A stretch of 64,000 nucleotides of DNA from Marinagarivorans cellulosilyticus (GTDB lineage: Bacteria > Pseudomonadota > Gammaproteobacteria > Pseudomonadales > Cellvibrionaceae): the NCBI RefSeq assembly GCF_021655555.1, contig NZ_AP023086.1, positions 682,001 to 746,000 of the forward strand. The letters are read 5' to 3'. The translations under genes and the position numbers were made by a program. The notes under the pieces were generated by a model, which was not told the origin of the DNA, searched no databases, and saw nothing but the letters and a program-made list of their open reading frames with translations. Position 1 is the first letter of the stretch; every line of letters begins with the position of its first letter. Below, one piece after another: positions 9,040-17,997 of the stretch.

Positions 9040-10818
9040 TTAGTTCGCGGCAACCTTGTTATCGCCAGCGTTGCGCCTGAGTGCTTCTAACACCATATCC
9101 TTAGTTAGGATCTGGGGGAGAACCTCTGCAGGTTTGCTAGTGTCTGCTGGGAATACTAAGTAAAGCGGCACACCGCTGCGCTTGTATTCGGTTAGTACAG
9201 CTGTAATGTTCGGGTCTTCGTTTGTCCAGTCCCCCTTCACCTTGGCGTAATTGAGTTCGGCCACTAGCTCGCGGAACTCATCGCGGTCAATTGCGATGGC
9301 TTCATTTGCTTTACAGGTGATGCACCAGTCGGCGGTGAAATCGACAAATACTGGCTGCCCGTTTGCGCGTAGCTCCTGCACGATTGTGGGGGTGAAGTTC
9401 TGCCAAGTTTCGTCTTTTTTGAAGGTCTCGCCGTTATAACCAATGTAGGCTGCGGCAACTAAGGCCGCATAGCCTGATACGCGCGCAATCCATTTGCCAA
9501 CCCCTTTTTCGGGGATATGTTGGAATACCCAAATAGCATAAACGATAGCAATGCCGCCTAATGCTAAGAAGAATACGCCAGTCATGCCGACTTGATTGCC
9601 AAACACGTAGAGCAACCATGCGCTGGTGATATACATTGGGAAAGCTAAGAATTGCTTTAGAACTTCCATCCATGTGCCAGGTGCTGGTAAGGCGCGTGCG
9701 AGTGCTGGGCTGTAGCTCAGCGCCAAGAAGGGTAATGCCAAGCCAAAACCTAGTGCAATAAAGATGAATATAGAGGTGTACCAAGGCTGAGTTAACGCAA
9801 AGCCAAGTGCTGGTGCCATCATTGGGCCTGTACATGGGCTAGCAACCACAGCAGCTAATACACCAGTAAAGAATGAGCCTTTAAGGTCGTCGCTGCTAGT
9901 AAGGCCTTGGCCTACGCCCATTAAACCGGTGCCGAAGTAAATAACGCCGGACAAACTTAAGCCCATCACCAAAAACAGGTACATAACCGCTGCGACAAAA
10001 ACAGGCGACTGTAGCTGAAAGCCCCAGCCTGCAGCGGTGCCAGCAGAGCGTAAAGCGATAATAACAATGGCAACAATAACGAACGAGCCGATAACGCCCC
10101 CAGTGTAAGCCCAGCCATGCGCTTGATGACTATGAGCGCCTTCGGAGTGAGAGGCAAAGCTAAGAGCTTTAAGTGATAAAACAGGGAATACGCAAGGCAT
10201 TAGGTTGAGGATAATGCCGCCGCCAATGGCGAGCAAAATATAGAAGAAAAACGAGTGGGTTTCTTCTTCTGGGATAATTGCGGCTACTGGCGTTGCGCTG
10301 CCTTCTTGAACGACTGTTTTTTGATCTTCAGCGGCAACAACGGTGGCCTTTTTGCTTTCGCTAATAGCACCTGTTGATTGGTCTATTTGGAAATACTGTG
10401 AGCGTGGCGCGTAGCAAAGGCCAGCATCGGCGCAGCCTTGCGAGCGAAGTTTTAATTCAAACTTATCGCCAAGTTCTGCGGTGTTTAAGGTAATGCGCGT
10501 AGCGTTATAGTAAATTTCTAAGTCTTTGTTGAAGTAAGGGTCAAACTTGATTTTCCCTTTTTCAAACGCTGGCGCTAGTGTTGTTTTGGTTTCTGGCGTG
10601 CTGGCTGTGAGCTTAAACTTCTCTTTATACATGAAGTAGCCAGGGGCAATGTTCCAATCTAGATAGACTTTGTCGCCTTCAGCAGATATTGAAACCTTGT
10701 AAGCTTCTTCAACGGGAAGGAACTCATCTTTCGTTTCGACTAAGGCGGTGTCGGCAAAGGCGCTGAATGCGGAGGCTGCCAGTACCAGCAATAGTGATAA
10801 TTTTGTTATCAGTTTCAT
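9040..10818 (-). CDS. dsbD: thiol:disulfide interchange protein DsbD
   Basis: Moves electrons from cytoplasmic thioredoxin across the inner membrane to periplasmic DsbC, DsbG and CcmG. The 592 aa contain a signal peptide (1-22), an N-terminal Ig-like domain with the GCADAGLCYAP cysteine pair, about eight transmembrane helices with the redox cysteines in LMPCVFPVLSLK and VASPCTGPMMAP, and a C-terminal thioredoxin-like domain with DWCITCKANE. All three cysteine pairs are present. It is monocistronic by terminator placement. Confidence 0.96.
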   Translation of the reverse strand: MKLITKLSLLLVLAASAFSAFADTALVETKDEFLPVEEAYKVSISAEGDKVYLDWNIAPGYFMYKEKFKLTASTPETKTTLAPAFEKGKIKFDPYFNKDLEIYYNATRITLNTAELGDKFELKLRSQGCADAGLCYAPRSQYFQIDQSTGAISESKKATVVAAEDQKTVVQEGSATPVAAIIPEEETHSFFFYILLAIGGGIILNLMPCVFPVLSLKALSFASHSEGAHSHQAHGWAYTGGVIGSFVIVAIVIIALRSAGTAAGWGFQLQSPVFVAAVMYLFLVMGLSLSGVIYFGTGLMGVGQGLTSSDDLKGSFFTGVLAAVVASPCTGPMMAPALGFALTQPWYTSIFIFIALGFGLALPFLALSYSPALARALPAPGTWMEVLKQFLAFPMYITSAWLLYVFGNQVGMTGVFFLALGGIAIVYAIWVFQHIPEKGVGKWIARVSGYAALVAAAYIGYNGETFKKDETWQNFTPTIVQELRANGQPVFVDFTADWCITCKANEAIAIDRDEFRELVAELNYAKVKGDWTNEDPNITAVLTEYKRSGVPLYLVFPADTSKPAEVLPQILTKDMVLEALRRNAGDNKVAAN

Positions 10819-11120
10819 GGCGTTTTATTACTTCTGAGTGGGTTGAGTGGTTTATTATTGGCGTTGCTGTTCGACAGCACTTCTTTTAGGGAATTCCATT
10901 CTATTCAAAACCAGCGGCTTTGGAATCCATTTGTTCAATAAATGATCGATCCTTGTGACTTGTCTCGCAGGGACAAAGCTAATTTTATTGTGTCAATCAT
11001 TTGGTGGGCGCTCTTATACCCCTTTTCTATAAGCATTACTAGCGGTATCGTGGGCGCTAATTTTTGAATGCTGGTTGCAAGGGTGCGCTCTTTTTGGAAA
11101 CGAATATCTTGGTGAACAAC
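10819..11120. other. 302-bp divergent spacer
   Basis: Separates the divergent starts of dsbD and the plus-strand envelope gene at 11121, and must hold both promoters. A minus-strand frame across 10935-11156 is open but has no family features or ribosome-binding site. I see no further structure. Confidence 0.5.
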
Positions 11121-11816
11121 ATGCAATATGTCTGTTATGCATGGCGCAATAAACAACTTTTTATCAGGTTTGTGGTTTTATTGGCATTATTTTTTGTGGC
11201 CTCGCTTGCTGCTGCACAAGAATCGTCAGCGCCGAAGGCGCTGATTGATCGCGTATTGCATAAGGCTGATACTGCCTTTTTGGCTAAGCATTATACTCAG
11301 CCGCAGCATAATAATGCTTACGATCGTTATCAGGCGGTACTGTTAATTGACCCTGACAATATTCGGGCGCAGGCAGGGTTAAGGCAAATAGAGGCCGCTT
11401 ATATTGCAATGCTTGAAGGTGAGCTTAGTGAGGGGAGTGTGCAGCATGCGCGCTACTTTTTGTCGATTTTAAAAGAATACTATCCTCGCTCAGCCAATTT
11501 GGCTGCGCTGCGGCAAAAAGTAGATGCCGCTGTGACGCGCCAATTACCAGCGCCAGATTTTAGCGATTTATTGACGAAAAAGTACGATTTGAATGGTCGC
11601 GACTTAACGGCCCGCAATGCTAAGGCTCGGGGCGCTGTTGTGCAGATTGCACTTCGAGTGGAAAAGAGTCGAGAGGCGGTGCTTATATTAGCGCGTAACG
11701 ATGCAGAGGGGCGTTGGATTTATCAGGTTATGAATGAGGCAACGCCGGCGTACCGTGTTAGGGGTGATATTCAACTTAGAAATAGCCCTGCCATTCATTT
11801 GCTGGAACCTCTATAG
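11121..11816 (+). CDS. exported helical-repeat protein of unknown function
   Basis: 231 aa from the ATG at 11121; an upstream TTG at 11064 is less likely. It has a basic N terminus followed by a hydrophobic segment (FVVLLALFFVASLAAAQ) that reads as a signal peptide or anchor. The remainder looks like TPR-type helical hairpins (YDRYQAVLLIDPDNIRAQAGLRQ; HARYFLSILKEYYPRSANLAAL) followed by a short beta-rich C terminus. No family was recognised. It is followed at 45 bp by the DUF2333 gene in the same direction. Confidence 0.6.
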   Translation: MQYVCYAWRNKQLFIRFVVLLALFFVASLAAAQESSAPKALIDRVLHKADTAFLAKHYTQPQHNNAYDRYQAVLLIDPDNIRAQAGLRQIEAAYIAMLEGELSEGSVQHARYFLSILKEYYPRSANLAALRQKVDAAVTRQLPAPDFSDLLTKKYDLNGRDLTARNAKARGAVVQIALRVEKSREAVLILARNDAEGRWIYQVMNEATPAYRVRGDIQLRNSPAIHLLEPL

Positions 11817-11861
11817 TGTTGGCTATGCTTACATTACACGTTATTGGTAGGGATTAGGCTC

Positions 11862-12926
11862 ATGATGTTGCAAAAAATTTCACAGCGACTGCAAGCGACT
11901 CGCACGAAGTGTGTAGATGCTTTCAAGGGGGTTTCTGAGGATGTTAGTGATGGCCGCCCCTGGTTGCGCTTGGCTTTAATTGGGCTGCTTGTTGTTTTGT
12001 TGATTTTGATTGTTTGGGGTTGGTTTAAAAGCCAAGAGCCAGACACCTTTGAGGTTGCCCCACGCATACTCACTTACGTGCCGCCAGAACAGGTTGCGGT
12101 TAAAGGCGTTGCCACGACGGTCACGCTGTTGGAGGTTATGGAGGTAATGCTTGACGGGTATGTCTCAAACGATATTTTCCCGCCAGGGGTGTGGTTGGAT
12201 AACCGCGCGAATTGGGAATATGGCGTGTTGATACAGGTGCGAGATTTAAGTAAGGCTCTGCGCGAAGCTTATAGTCGCTCGCAGTCGCAGTCGGTTGAAG
12301 ATAAGGCCTTGATGATCGCCGACCCGCACTTTAACTTTGATAACTCTAGCTGGATTATGCCAAATACGGAAAAGGAGTACCGTGCCGGTATGAATCAAGT
12401 GCTGGATTACCTCAATCGTTTGGTTGATGAGGATCGTCATTCGGCACAATTTTATGCCCGTGCAGACAATTTAAATTATTGGTTGGCAACGGTTGAATCT
12501 CGCTTGGGGAGTTTGTCGCAGCGTTTGAGCGCGAGTGTTGGCCAGCGTCGCCTGAATACAGATTTGGCCGGCGATTCGGCTGCGGTAAAGTCCACCGATA
12601 CCCCTGAAGAAATAGAGATTAAGACGCCTTGGTTGGAGGTTGATGATGTTTTTTATGAGGCACGAGGCAGTGCATGGGCGTTAATTCACATTTTGCGGGC
12701 CGTTGAAATCGACTTTGCTGAAGTGCTTGAAAAGAAAAATGCCGGTGTGAGTATGCAGCAAATTGTGCGCGAGCTAGAGGCTACGCAGGAGGCCGTGTTT
12801 AGCCCCGTCATTTTAAATGGTAGTGGCTTTGGGGTATTGGCGAATCATTCGTTAGTAATGGCTAGTTATATATCGCGCGCTAATGCGGCGATTATTAATT
12901 TGCGGGAACTGCTGGCCCAGGGCTGA
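11862..12926 (+). CDS. DUF2333 family inner-membrane protein
   Basis: 354 aa from the ATG at 11862, which has a GGGATTAGG ribosome-binding region; a TTG at 11844 is an alternative. The protein has a short cytoplasmic N terminus, one transmembrane helix near 35-57 (ALIGLLVVLLILIVWGWF), and a large periplasmic domain. GVWLDNRANWEYGVL and the ALREAYSRSQSQS segment match DUF2333 as I know it. Function is unknown; it is conserved in marine gammaproteobacteria and pseudomonads. Confidence 0.8.
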   Translation: MMLQKISQRLQATRTKCVDAFKGVSEDVSDGRPWLRLALIGLLVVLLILIVWGWFKSQEPDTFEVAPRILTYVPPEQVAVKGVATTVTLLEVMEVMLDGYVSNDIFPPGVWLDNRANWEYGVLIQVRDLSKALREAYSRSQSQSVEDKALMIADPHFNFDNSSWIMPNTEKEYRAGMNQVLDYLNRLVDEDRHSAQFYARADNLNYWLATVESRLGSLSQRLSASVGQRRLNTDLAGDSAAVKSTDTPEEIEIKTPWLEVDDVFYEARGSAWALIHILRAVEIDFAEVLEKKNAGVSMQQIVRELEATQEAVFSPVILNGSGFGVLANHSLVMASYISRANAAIINLRELLAQG

Positions 12927-12940
12927 TGTTGATTTGTTTT

Positions 12941-12981
12941 CAGGCACAAAAAAGGCGCCCTCGGCGCCTTTTTTGTGCCTG
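12941..12981. terminator. bidirectional terminator between DUF2333 and suhB genes
   Basis: Near-perfect palindrome: CAGGCACAAAAAAGGCGCC at 12941-12959 pairs with its complement ending at 12981. The A-rich and T-rich flanks allow termination on both strands. It lies between two convergent genes. Confidence 0.9.
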
Positions 12982-12993
12982 GCTGGCAAGAAT

Positions 12994-13794
12994 CTAGATG
13001 TCGCCCATGTGTTTGCCGACAATCTGTAAAAGCGGCTTGAACACTTTGGGGCCGCCACAAACTACATGGCCGAAATCCATGTGGCTGTTGCCGCCTTTGA
13101 AGTCGCTTACAAGCCCGCCGGCTTCTTGCACAAGTAGTACGCCAGCGGCCATATCCCACGCTTTTAAATTCATTTCCCAGAATCCGTCAAAGCGGCCAGC
13201 AGCAACGTAGGCCAGGTCGAGCGCGGCAGAGCCTGCGCGACGAACGCCGGCTGTTTGGCTGGCAACATCTTTAAGGCAGTTGAGGTATTCATCAACGTGC
13301 TCAAGCGCAAAACCATTAAAGGGAATCCCTGTGCCTATAAGGGCGCCATCAAGGTTGCGGCGGTCGGTAACGCGAATGCGGCGCTCGTTTAAGGTGGCGC
13401 CTTTGCCGCGGCTGGCGGTAAATTCTTCTCTTTTAATGGGGTCTAGCACCACGGCGTGTTGAAGCTGGCCTTTGTAGGTGCAAGCAATCGAAACGGCAAA
13501 GTGGGGAATGCCGTGTAAAAAGTTGGTGGTGCCGTCTAGGGGGTCGATAATCCAGGCGTAATCACTTTTGCTGTTGCCACTAACACCGCCTTCTTCGCCT
13601 ATAAAGCTGTGATCGGGGTAAGCCTTTTTTAGGTGATATAGGATTTCGGCTTCGGCTTTGCGGTCTACTTCGCTCACAAAATCGTTGCGGCCTTTGGTTT
13701 CAATGCGGACAAGGTCAACGCGTTCGAGAGAGTGCTCAATAATTGCGGCGGCTTTGCGCGCAGCATTGAGGGCAATAGTTAACATCGGTTCCAT
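12994..13794 (-). CDS. suhB: inositol monophosphatase family protein (SuhB)
   Basis: Mg-dependent phosphatase of the IMPase family; in E. coli SuhB also joins the rRNA antitermination complex. 266 aa from the ATG at 13794 with a GAGATG ribosome-binding site; a TTG at 13806 is not used. The metal-binding motifs are intact: FIGEEGG, WIIDPLDGTTNFLHG and KAWDMAAGVLLVQEAGG. It is convergent with the DUF2333 gene across a shared terminator. Confidence 0.93.
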   Translation of the reverse strand: MEPMLTIALNAARKAAAIIEHSLERVDLVRIETKGRNDFVSEVDRKAEAEILYHLKKAYPDHSFIGEEGGVSGNSKSDYAWIIDPLDGTTNFLHGIPHFAVSIACTYKGQLQHAVVLDPIKREEFTASRGKGATLNERRIRVTDRRNLDGALIGTGIPFNGFALEHVDEYLNCLKDVASQTAGVRRAGSAALDLAYVAAGRFDGFWEMNLKAWDMAAGVLLVQEAGGLVSDFKGGNSHMDFGHVVCGGPKVFKPLLQIVGKHMGDI

Positions 13795-14025
13795 AAGACA
13801 TCTCAACCGTAGAGCGCTGTGCGCAGTAAGTGGAAAAATAAAGGGGCGGCATTATAGCAGTTTGCTGCCGCATCTGTAGCGCAAATACGCAGCGCATCAT
13901 GCGTTTCCTTCTGTCTGAGGCATTGAGATAGCGGCAAGTTTTATTTAGATCAAATGTAAGCTGCCACTTCGCAGCTTGCTTTCGGCTATAATTGCGGCAA
14001 TTTATTAAACCTTGGGAGTAAACCT

Positions 14026-14430
14026 GTGAAATTAGCCGTAGTATCTCGTGGCCTTGTTGCTGCAGTTGCGATTATAAGTTCTGTTGCTGTATTGGCCGAT
14101 TCGGAGCTTGTGCAGCGAATTAAGCCAGTTGGCGAAGTTTGTATGGCGGGCGAAGCTTGCGCTGCTGCCGTTGTTGAGGTGGCTGCGGGTCCTCGTTCGG
14201 GTAAAGATGTGTACGACACTAAGTGTATGGCGTGCCACGCTAGTGGCGTTGCGGGCGCCCCTAAATTTGGTGACTCGGTTGCTTGGGGTGATAGGGTTAG
14301 CGCAAAAGGTTTAGGCGGGTTATTCGACAGTGCATGGAATGGCATTAATGCTATGCCGCCAAAAGGAACTTGTAGCGACTGCACCGAAGACGAAATTAAA
14401 AGCGCAATTAAATATATGTCGGAAGGCTAG
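14026..14430 (+). CDS. monohaem cytochrome c5-like periplasmic protein
   Basis: 134 aa with a GTG start preceded by GGGAG. It has an N-terminal signal peptide (about 1-24) followed by one class I cytochrome c domain with a CMACH haem motif and a downstream INAMPPKGTC segment supplying the Met ligand. Two additional Cys near the C terminus (CSDC) are typical of cytochrome c5. Probably a soluble electron carrier. A strong terminator follows at 14459. Confidence 0.9.
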   Translation: MKLAVVSRGLVAAVAIISSVAVLADSELVQRIKPVGEVCMAGEACAAAVVEVAAGPRSGKDVYDTKCMACHASGVAGAPKFGDSVAWGDRVSAKGLGGLFDSAWNGINAMPPKGTCSDCTEDEIKSAIKYMSEG

Positions 14431-14458
14431 CCTGTTGCCTGTTGTGCGCTAGGGTTAA

Positions 14459-14482
14459 AGCGAGCTTGAGGCTCGCTTTTTT
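14459..14482 (+). terminator. intrinsic terminator after cytochrome c gene
   Basis: 7-bp GC-rich stem AGCGAGC / GCTCGCT with a short loop and a following run of T. Confidence 0.9.
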
Positions 14483-14544
14483 GTGGCCTTAATTTGGCCG
14501 CTTTTGCGTCAGTAGATTTTGGCGACAAATAGCTAAAAAACTGC

Positions 14545-14572
14545 TTGCGTTTTGTTTTCAAATCATTAAGAT
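14545..14572 (+). promoter_or_regulatory. predicted sigma-70 promoter of the tRNA-Lys genes
   Basis: -35 TTGCGT at 14545-14550, 16-bp spacer, -10 TAAGAT at 14567-14572, followed by a GC-rich discriminator (GCGCC) typical of stringently controlled stable-RNA promoters. The tRNA begins about 15 bp downstream. Confidence 0.6.
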
Positions 14573-14586
14573 ATGCGCCTCTTTCG

Positions 14587-14662
14587 GGGTCGTTAGCTCA
14601 GTTGGTAGAGCAGTTGGCTTTTAACCAATTGGTCACTGGTTCGAATCCAGTACGACCCACCA
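14587..14662 (+). tRNA. tRNA-Lys(TTT), copy 1
   Basis: 76 nt with encoded CCA. The acceptor GGGTCGT pairs with ACGACCC, the anticodon loop has CTTTTAA with anticodon TTT, and the T-loop TTCGAAT is intact. It is identical to copy 2 over its whole length. Confidence 0.98.
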
Positions 14663-14774
14663 TTACAAAGAAAGAATTTTTTTGGTGGAAATAAGTTCTT
14701 TTTAGGTGACGATAATTTAGTGCGCTAATCCACGTATTAGTTTAGTAAATTGTTATAACGCCATTACCAAGTTT

Positions 14775-14850
14775 GGGTCGTTAGCTCAGTTGGTAGAGCA
14801 GTTGGCTTTTAACCAATTGGTCACTGGTTCGAATCCAGTACGACCCACCA
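14775..14850 (+). tRNA. tRNA-Lys(TTT), copy 2
   Basis: 76 nt, identical to the copy 112 bp upstream including the encoded CCA. It is followed within 10 bp by an intrinsic terminator, so the two probably form one transcript. Confidence 0.98.
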
Positions 14851-14859
14851 TTCTACTAA

Positions 14860-14885
14860 AAGGGGAGCTTAGCTCCCCTTTTTTT
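14860..14885 (+). terminator. intrinsic terminator of the tRNA-Lys operon
   Basis: Stem AAGGGGAGC / GCTCCCCTT followed by a run of T, starting 10 bp past the second tRNA. Confidence 0.9.
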
Positions 14886-14985
14886 ATAGCTGTATTTTAT
14901 AGCTGCTTTTATTACTGTATAGACCAAACTGCAATGCGCTAGATTCGCCTTGGGGCTTTGGGTTTTACAACTTTAGAGGTTATCT

Positions 14986-16032
14986 ATGACTGTGTCAGAT
15001 GTTGAAGCTCTTTCTCCGCAGGCATTGGTAAAGGCGCATTTAGAGCGCTTACCAGAGCCAGCAAAGGTGGATCCTGCCAAAGAGGCTGAGCAAATAGTAC
15101 ACATTAAAGCGCTTCTTAAAAAGCATAATGCCGCTATTGTTGCGCATTACTATACCGACCCGGTAATACAGGCGTTGGCCGAGCAGACCGGCGGTTGCGT
15201 TTCTGATTCCTTGGAAATGGCGCGTTTTGGCAAAACACACAATGCTCAAACATTGATTGTTGCGGGCGTGAAGTTTATGGGTGAAACAGCCAAAATTCTT
15301 ACGCCAGAAAAGCGCGTGTTAATGCCGACACTTGAAGCAACCTGCTCCTTAGATTTGGGTTGTCCGGCACAAGAGTTTAGCGACTTTTGCGATCAGCATC
15401 CCGATCGCACCGTTGTGGTCTACGCCAATACCTCGGCTGCTGTAAAGGCGCGTGCCGATTGGGTGGTGACGTCAAGCATTGCAAAGGAGGTGGTGGCTCA
15501 CCTAGATAGCTTGGGGCAAAAGATTTTGTGGGCGCCCGATAAGCATTTGGGGGCCTACGTGCAGCGTGAAACCGGAGCCGATGTGCTGTGCTGGGATGGG
15601 GCTTGTATTGTGCACGAAGAATTTAAGGCGCAAGGTTTGCTCGATTTGAAAGCGCTATACCCCGACGCGGCAATACTGGTGCACCCAGAGTCGCCGCAAT
15701 CTGTTGTCGAATTAGCTGATGTTGCAGGGTCTACTTCGCAACTGATTCAGGCGGCGGCAACTTTGCCGAACCCTGAGTTTATTGTGGCGACTGATCAAGG
15801 CATTTTTTACAAAATGCAGCAGGCATGCCCAGATAAAACCTTGATTATCGCGCCCACGGCGGGCTCCGGCGCTACTTGCCGCAGTTGCGCTAACTGCCCT
15901 TGGATGGCGATGAATACGCTGGATGCCATGATCGAAGTTTTTGATCGCGCGGATAACGAAATATTTGTAGATCCGGCACTCGCCAAGCGCTCAATGAAGC
16001 CCTTGCAGCGCATGTTAGATTTTAAGCGTTAG
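14986..16032 (+). CDS. nadA: quinolinate synthase A
   Basis: Condenses iminoaspartate with DHAP to quinolinate in de novo NAD synthesis, using a 4Fe-4S cluster. At 348 aa it has the expected features: AIVAHYYTDPVIQALAE, SDSLEMARFG, the cluster cysteines in ATCSLDLGCPAQEF, LCWDGACIVHEEF and CRSCANCPWMAMN. The ATG is preceded by GAGG. Two imperfect 15-bp direct repeats with a 19-bp period overlap its stop codon (16027-16060). Confidence 0.97.
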   Translation: MTVSDVEALSPQALVKAHLERLPEPAKVDPAKEAEQIVHIKALLKKHNAAIVAHYYTDPVIQALAEQTGGCVSDSLEMARFGKTHNAQTLIVAGVKFMGETAKILTPEKRVLMPTLEATCSLDLGCPAQEFSDFCDQHPDRTVVVYANTSAAVKARADWVVTSSIAKEVVAHLDSLGQKILWAPDKHLGAYVQRETGADVLCWDGACIVHEEFKAQGLLDLKALYPDAAILVHPESPQSVVELADVAGSTSQLIQAAATLPNPEFIVATDQGIFYKMQQACPDKTLIIAPTAGSGATCRSCANCPWMAMNTLDAMIEVFDRADNEIFVDPALAKRSMKPLQRMLDFKR

Positions 16033-16185
16033 GTGTTACTTTAAACGTTAGGTGTTGCTTGGGGCGCTAGGATAAATTAACCGGTAGAGGGGATTTTTGA
16101 GGTTTTATGTTTCGTCTACCGCTTGTTTCTTGTAATGCCGTGGTTATTTTGTCCTAAATAATTTCTTTTATTAGGATGGCTGTTG

Positions 16186-16302
16186 ATGAGTGCCTGCGCG
16201 CTAGCTAGAATGAGTACATCAGCGACGACTATTTTGAGTTTAAACGTGAAAATCTACAGCCCACTTTACCTCCTACGACTTATCTCCCCTGCGTCCCAGT
16301 AA
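16186..16302 (+). promoter_or_regulatory. probable leu leader peptide (leuL-type)
   Basis: A 38-codon reading frame with an AGGA ribosome-binding site 9 nt before its ATG. Its C-terminal part reads SPLYLLRLISPASQ, with four leucine codons (CTT, CTC, CTA, CTT) in six codons at 16264-16281. It ends just before a terminator-like hairpin and lies 83 bp upstream of leuA. These are the classic features of ribosome-mediated attenuation by charged tRNA-Leu. An internal ATG at 16210 lacks a ribosome-binding site. Confidence 0.7.
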
Positions 16303-16338
16303 TGGGCTCGGGTCGCAGCGTACCGCCCTTCCTTTCTT
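16289..16338 (+). promoter_or_regulatory. leu attenuator: mutually exclusive hairpins
   Basis: Terminator: GGGC (16304-16307) with GCCC (16325-16328) and GGT (16311-16313) with ACC (16322-16324), followed by TTCCTTTCTT. Antiterminator: CTGCG (16289-16293) with CGCAG (16314-16318) and CCC (16295-16297) with GGG (16304-16306). The two share 16304-16318 and cannot coexist. A ribosome stalled at the Leu codons would favour the antiterminator; one reaching the stop at 16300 would cover its 5' arm. The T tract is imperfect. Confidence 0.65.
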
Positions 16339-16385
16339 AAATAAAAAACAAGTTTAACGGCCCTAATCAGCAGGGAATTCCAAGT

Positions 16386-17927
16386 ATGAGCAAGCAAAAG
16401 TTAGTGATTTTCGATACAACGTTGCGTGACGGTGAGCAAAGCCCCGGCGCATCGATGACCAAAGATGAAAAAGTACGCATTGCTAAAATGTTAGAAAAAA
16501 TGCGTGTTGATGTTATTGAGGCGGGCTTTGCCATTGCGAGCAATGGTGATTTTGAGTCGGTAAGGGCAGTTGCGCAGGCAGTTAAAGATTCAACCGTTTG
16601 TAGTTTGGCGCGCGCTGTTTATGCCGATATCGATCGTGCGGCTGAAGCCTTAAAAGGGGCCAACTCTTCGCGTATACACACCTTTATAGCGACTTCGCCG
16701 ATTCACATGCAGTACAAATTGCAAATGGCGCCGGACAAGGTTTTAGAGCAGGCTGTGAAGGCGGTTAAGCGTGCGCGAAATTATACCGATGATGTTGAAT
16801 TTAGCTTGGAAGATGGCAGCCGTAGCGAATTTGATTTTATGTGCCGTATTACCGAGGCCGCAATTGCGGCTGGAGCCACCACGATTAACGTGCCCGACAC
16901 GGTAGGTTATGGTGAGCCAGAAGAGTACGGTGCTATGTTTAAGCGCTTAATTGAAGCTGTGCCCAATAGCGATAAAGCCATATTTTCGACCCATTGCCAT
17001 AACGATTTAGGTTTGGCTGTGGCTAACTCTTTAGCGGCGGTGATGAATGGGGTTCGCCAAGTGGAGTGTACGATTAACGGCTTGGGTGAGCGTGCGGGAA
17101 ATGCGGCATTAGAAGAAGTTGTTATGGCTGTGCGCACCCGCAAAGATATTTTCCCCGTAGAAACGCGCATTGCCACAGAGCACATTGTTAGCACTTCTCG
17201 TTTGGTATCGGGTATTACAGGTTTCCCAGTGCAGCCAAATAAAGCCATAGTGGGGGCGAATGCTTTTGCGCATGAGTCTGGCATTCACCAAGATGGTGTA
17301 TTAAAGCATCGTGAAACCTACGAGATTATGCGTGCTGAAGATGTTGGTTGGAATACCAACAAAATTGTTTTGGGTAAGCACTCTGGTCGAGCAGCTGTTA
17401 AAGCACGGTTTGAAGATTTGGGGATAACTTTTGCTGGGCCCGATCAATTGAATGAAGTCTTTATTCGCTTTAAAGCTTTAGCGGATAAAAAGCATGAGAT
17501 TTTTGACGAGGATTTGCAGCGTTTAGTTTCTGAGGTGGCCGATAAAATCGAGGATACTTATTCTTTAGTAAGCTTGGAGGTTTGCAGTAAAACAGGGCAA
17601 ACTCCACAAGCGCAAATAAAGTTAAAAGTGAGTGCCGAAGAAAAAGTGGCAACAGCGGAAGGTAGCGGCCCAGTCGATGCCGCATACAAAGCTATCGAAA
17701 AAATCGCCTCAAGCGATACCGATTTATTATTGTACTCGGTAAATGCCATTACTAAAGGTACCGAATCACAAGGCGAGGTGACTGTGCGCCTAGAGCGCAG
17801 AGGGCAAATTGTAAATGGCGTGGGTAGCGATACCGATATAGTGGCGGCCTCGGTTAAGGCGTATTTGAATGCTCTTAATTTATTAGAGTATGGCGGCTTG
17901 CGTTCACATCCGCAGCATGGAGTTTAG
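16386..17927 (+). CDS. leuA: 2-isopropylmalate synthase
   Basis: First committed step of leucine synthesis: acetyl-CoA plus 2-ketoisovalerate. The 513 aa match the long bacterial form. It has DTTLRDGEQSPGASM at the N terminus, the metal-binding THCHNDLGLAVANS, NGLGERAGNAALEEV, and HESGIHQDGVLKH. A C-terminal regulatory domain for leucine feedback covers about residues 395-513. The ATG has an AGGGA ribosome-binding site. It is preceded by a probable leucine attenuator and followed by a terminator. Confidence 0.98.
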   Translation: MSKQKLVIFDTTLRDGEQSPGASMTKDEKVRIAKMLEKMRVDVIEAGFAIASNGDFESVRAVAQAVKDSTVCSLARAVYADIDRAAEALKGANSSRIHTFIATSPIHMQYKLQMAPDKVLEQAVKAVKRARNYTDDVEFSLEDGSRSEFDFMCRITEAAIAAGATTINVPDTVGYGEPEEYGAMFKRLIEAVPNSDKAIFSTHCHNDLGLAVANSLAAVMNGVRQVECTINGLGERAGNAALEEVVMAVRTRKDIFPVETRIATEHIVSTSRLVSGITGFPVQPNKAIVGANAFAHESGIHQDGVLKHRETYEIMRAEDVGWNTNKIVLGKHSGRAAVKARFEDLGITFAGPDQLNEVFIRFKALADKKHEIFDEDLQRLVSEVADKIEDTYSLVSLEVCSKTGQTPQAQIKLKVSAEEKVATAEGSGPVDAAYKAIEKIASSDTDLLLYSVNAITKGTESQGEVTVRLERRGQIVNGVGSDTDIVAASVKAYLNALNLLEYGGLRSHPQHGV

Positions 17928-17934
17928 GTTTGGT

Positions 17935-17972
17935 AAGCCCAATAAGTTTTTTGCTTGTTGGGCTTTTTAATA
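17935..17972 (+). terminator. intrinsic terminator after leuA
   Basis: 12-position stem with one mismatch (AAGCCCAATAAG with CTTGTTGGGCTT), followed by TTTTT, 8 bp past the leuA stop. Confidence 0.9.
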
Positions 17973-17997
17973 AATAGTCGTTTTGGGGCAGGCTTTA

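Noticed and set aside
10935..11156. Minus-strand 73-codon frame in the dsbD upstream gap
   Set aside because: No ribosome-binding site, no family signal, and it would overlap the plus-strand gene start.
16027..16060. Two 15-bp direct repeats (period 19) at the nadA stop
   Set aside because: Short, with one mismatch, overlapping coding sequence; could be a local duplication and has no clear role.
16107..16157. A 16-codon frame (MFRLPLVSCNAVVILS) with a GAGG site upstream of leuA
   Set aside because: It has only scattered Leu/Val codons and no linked hairpins; the later 38-codon frame has clustered Leu codons next to a terminator and fits better.
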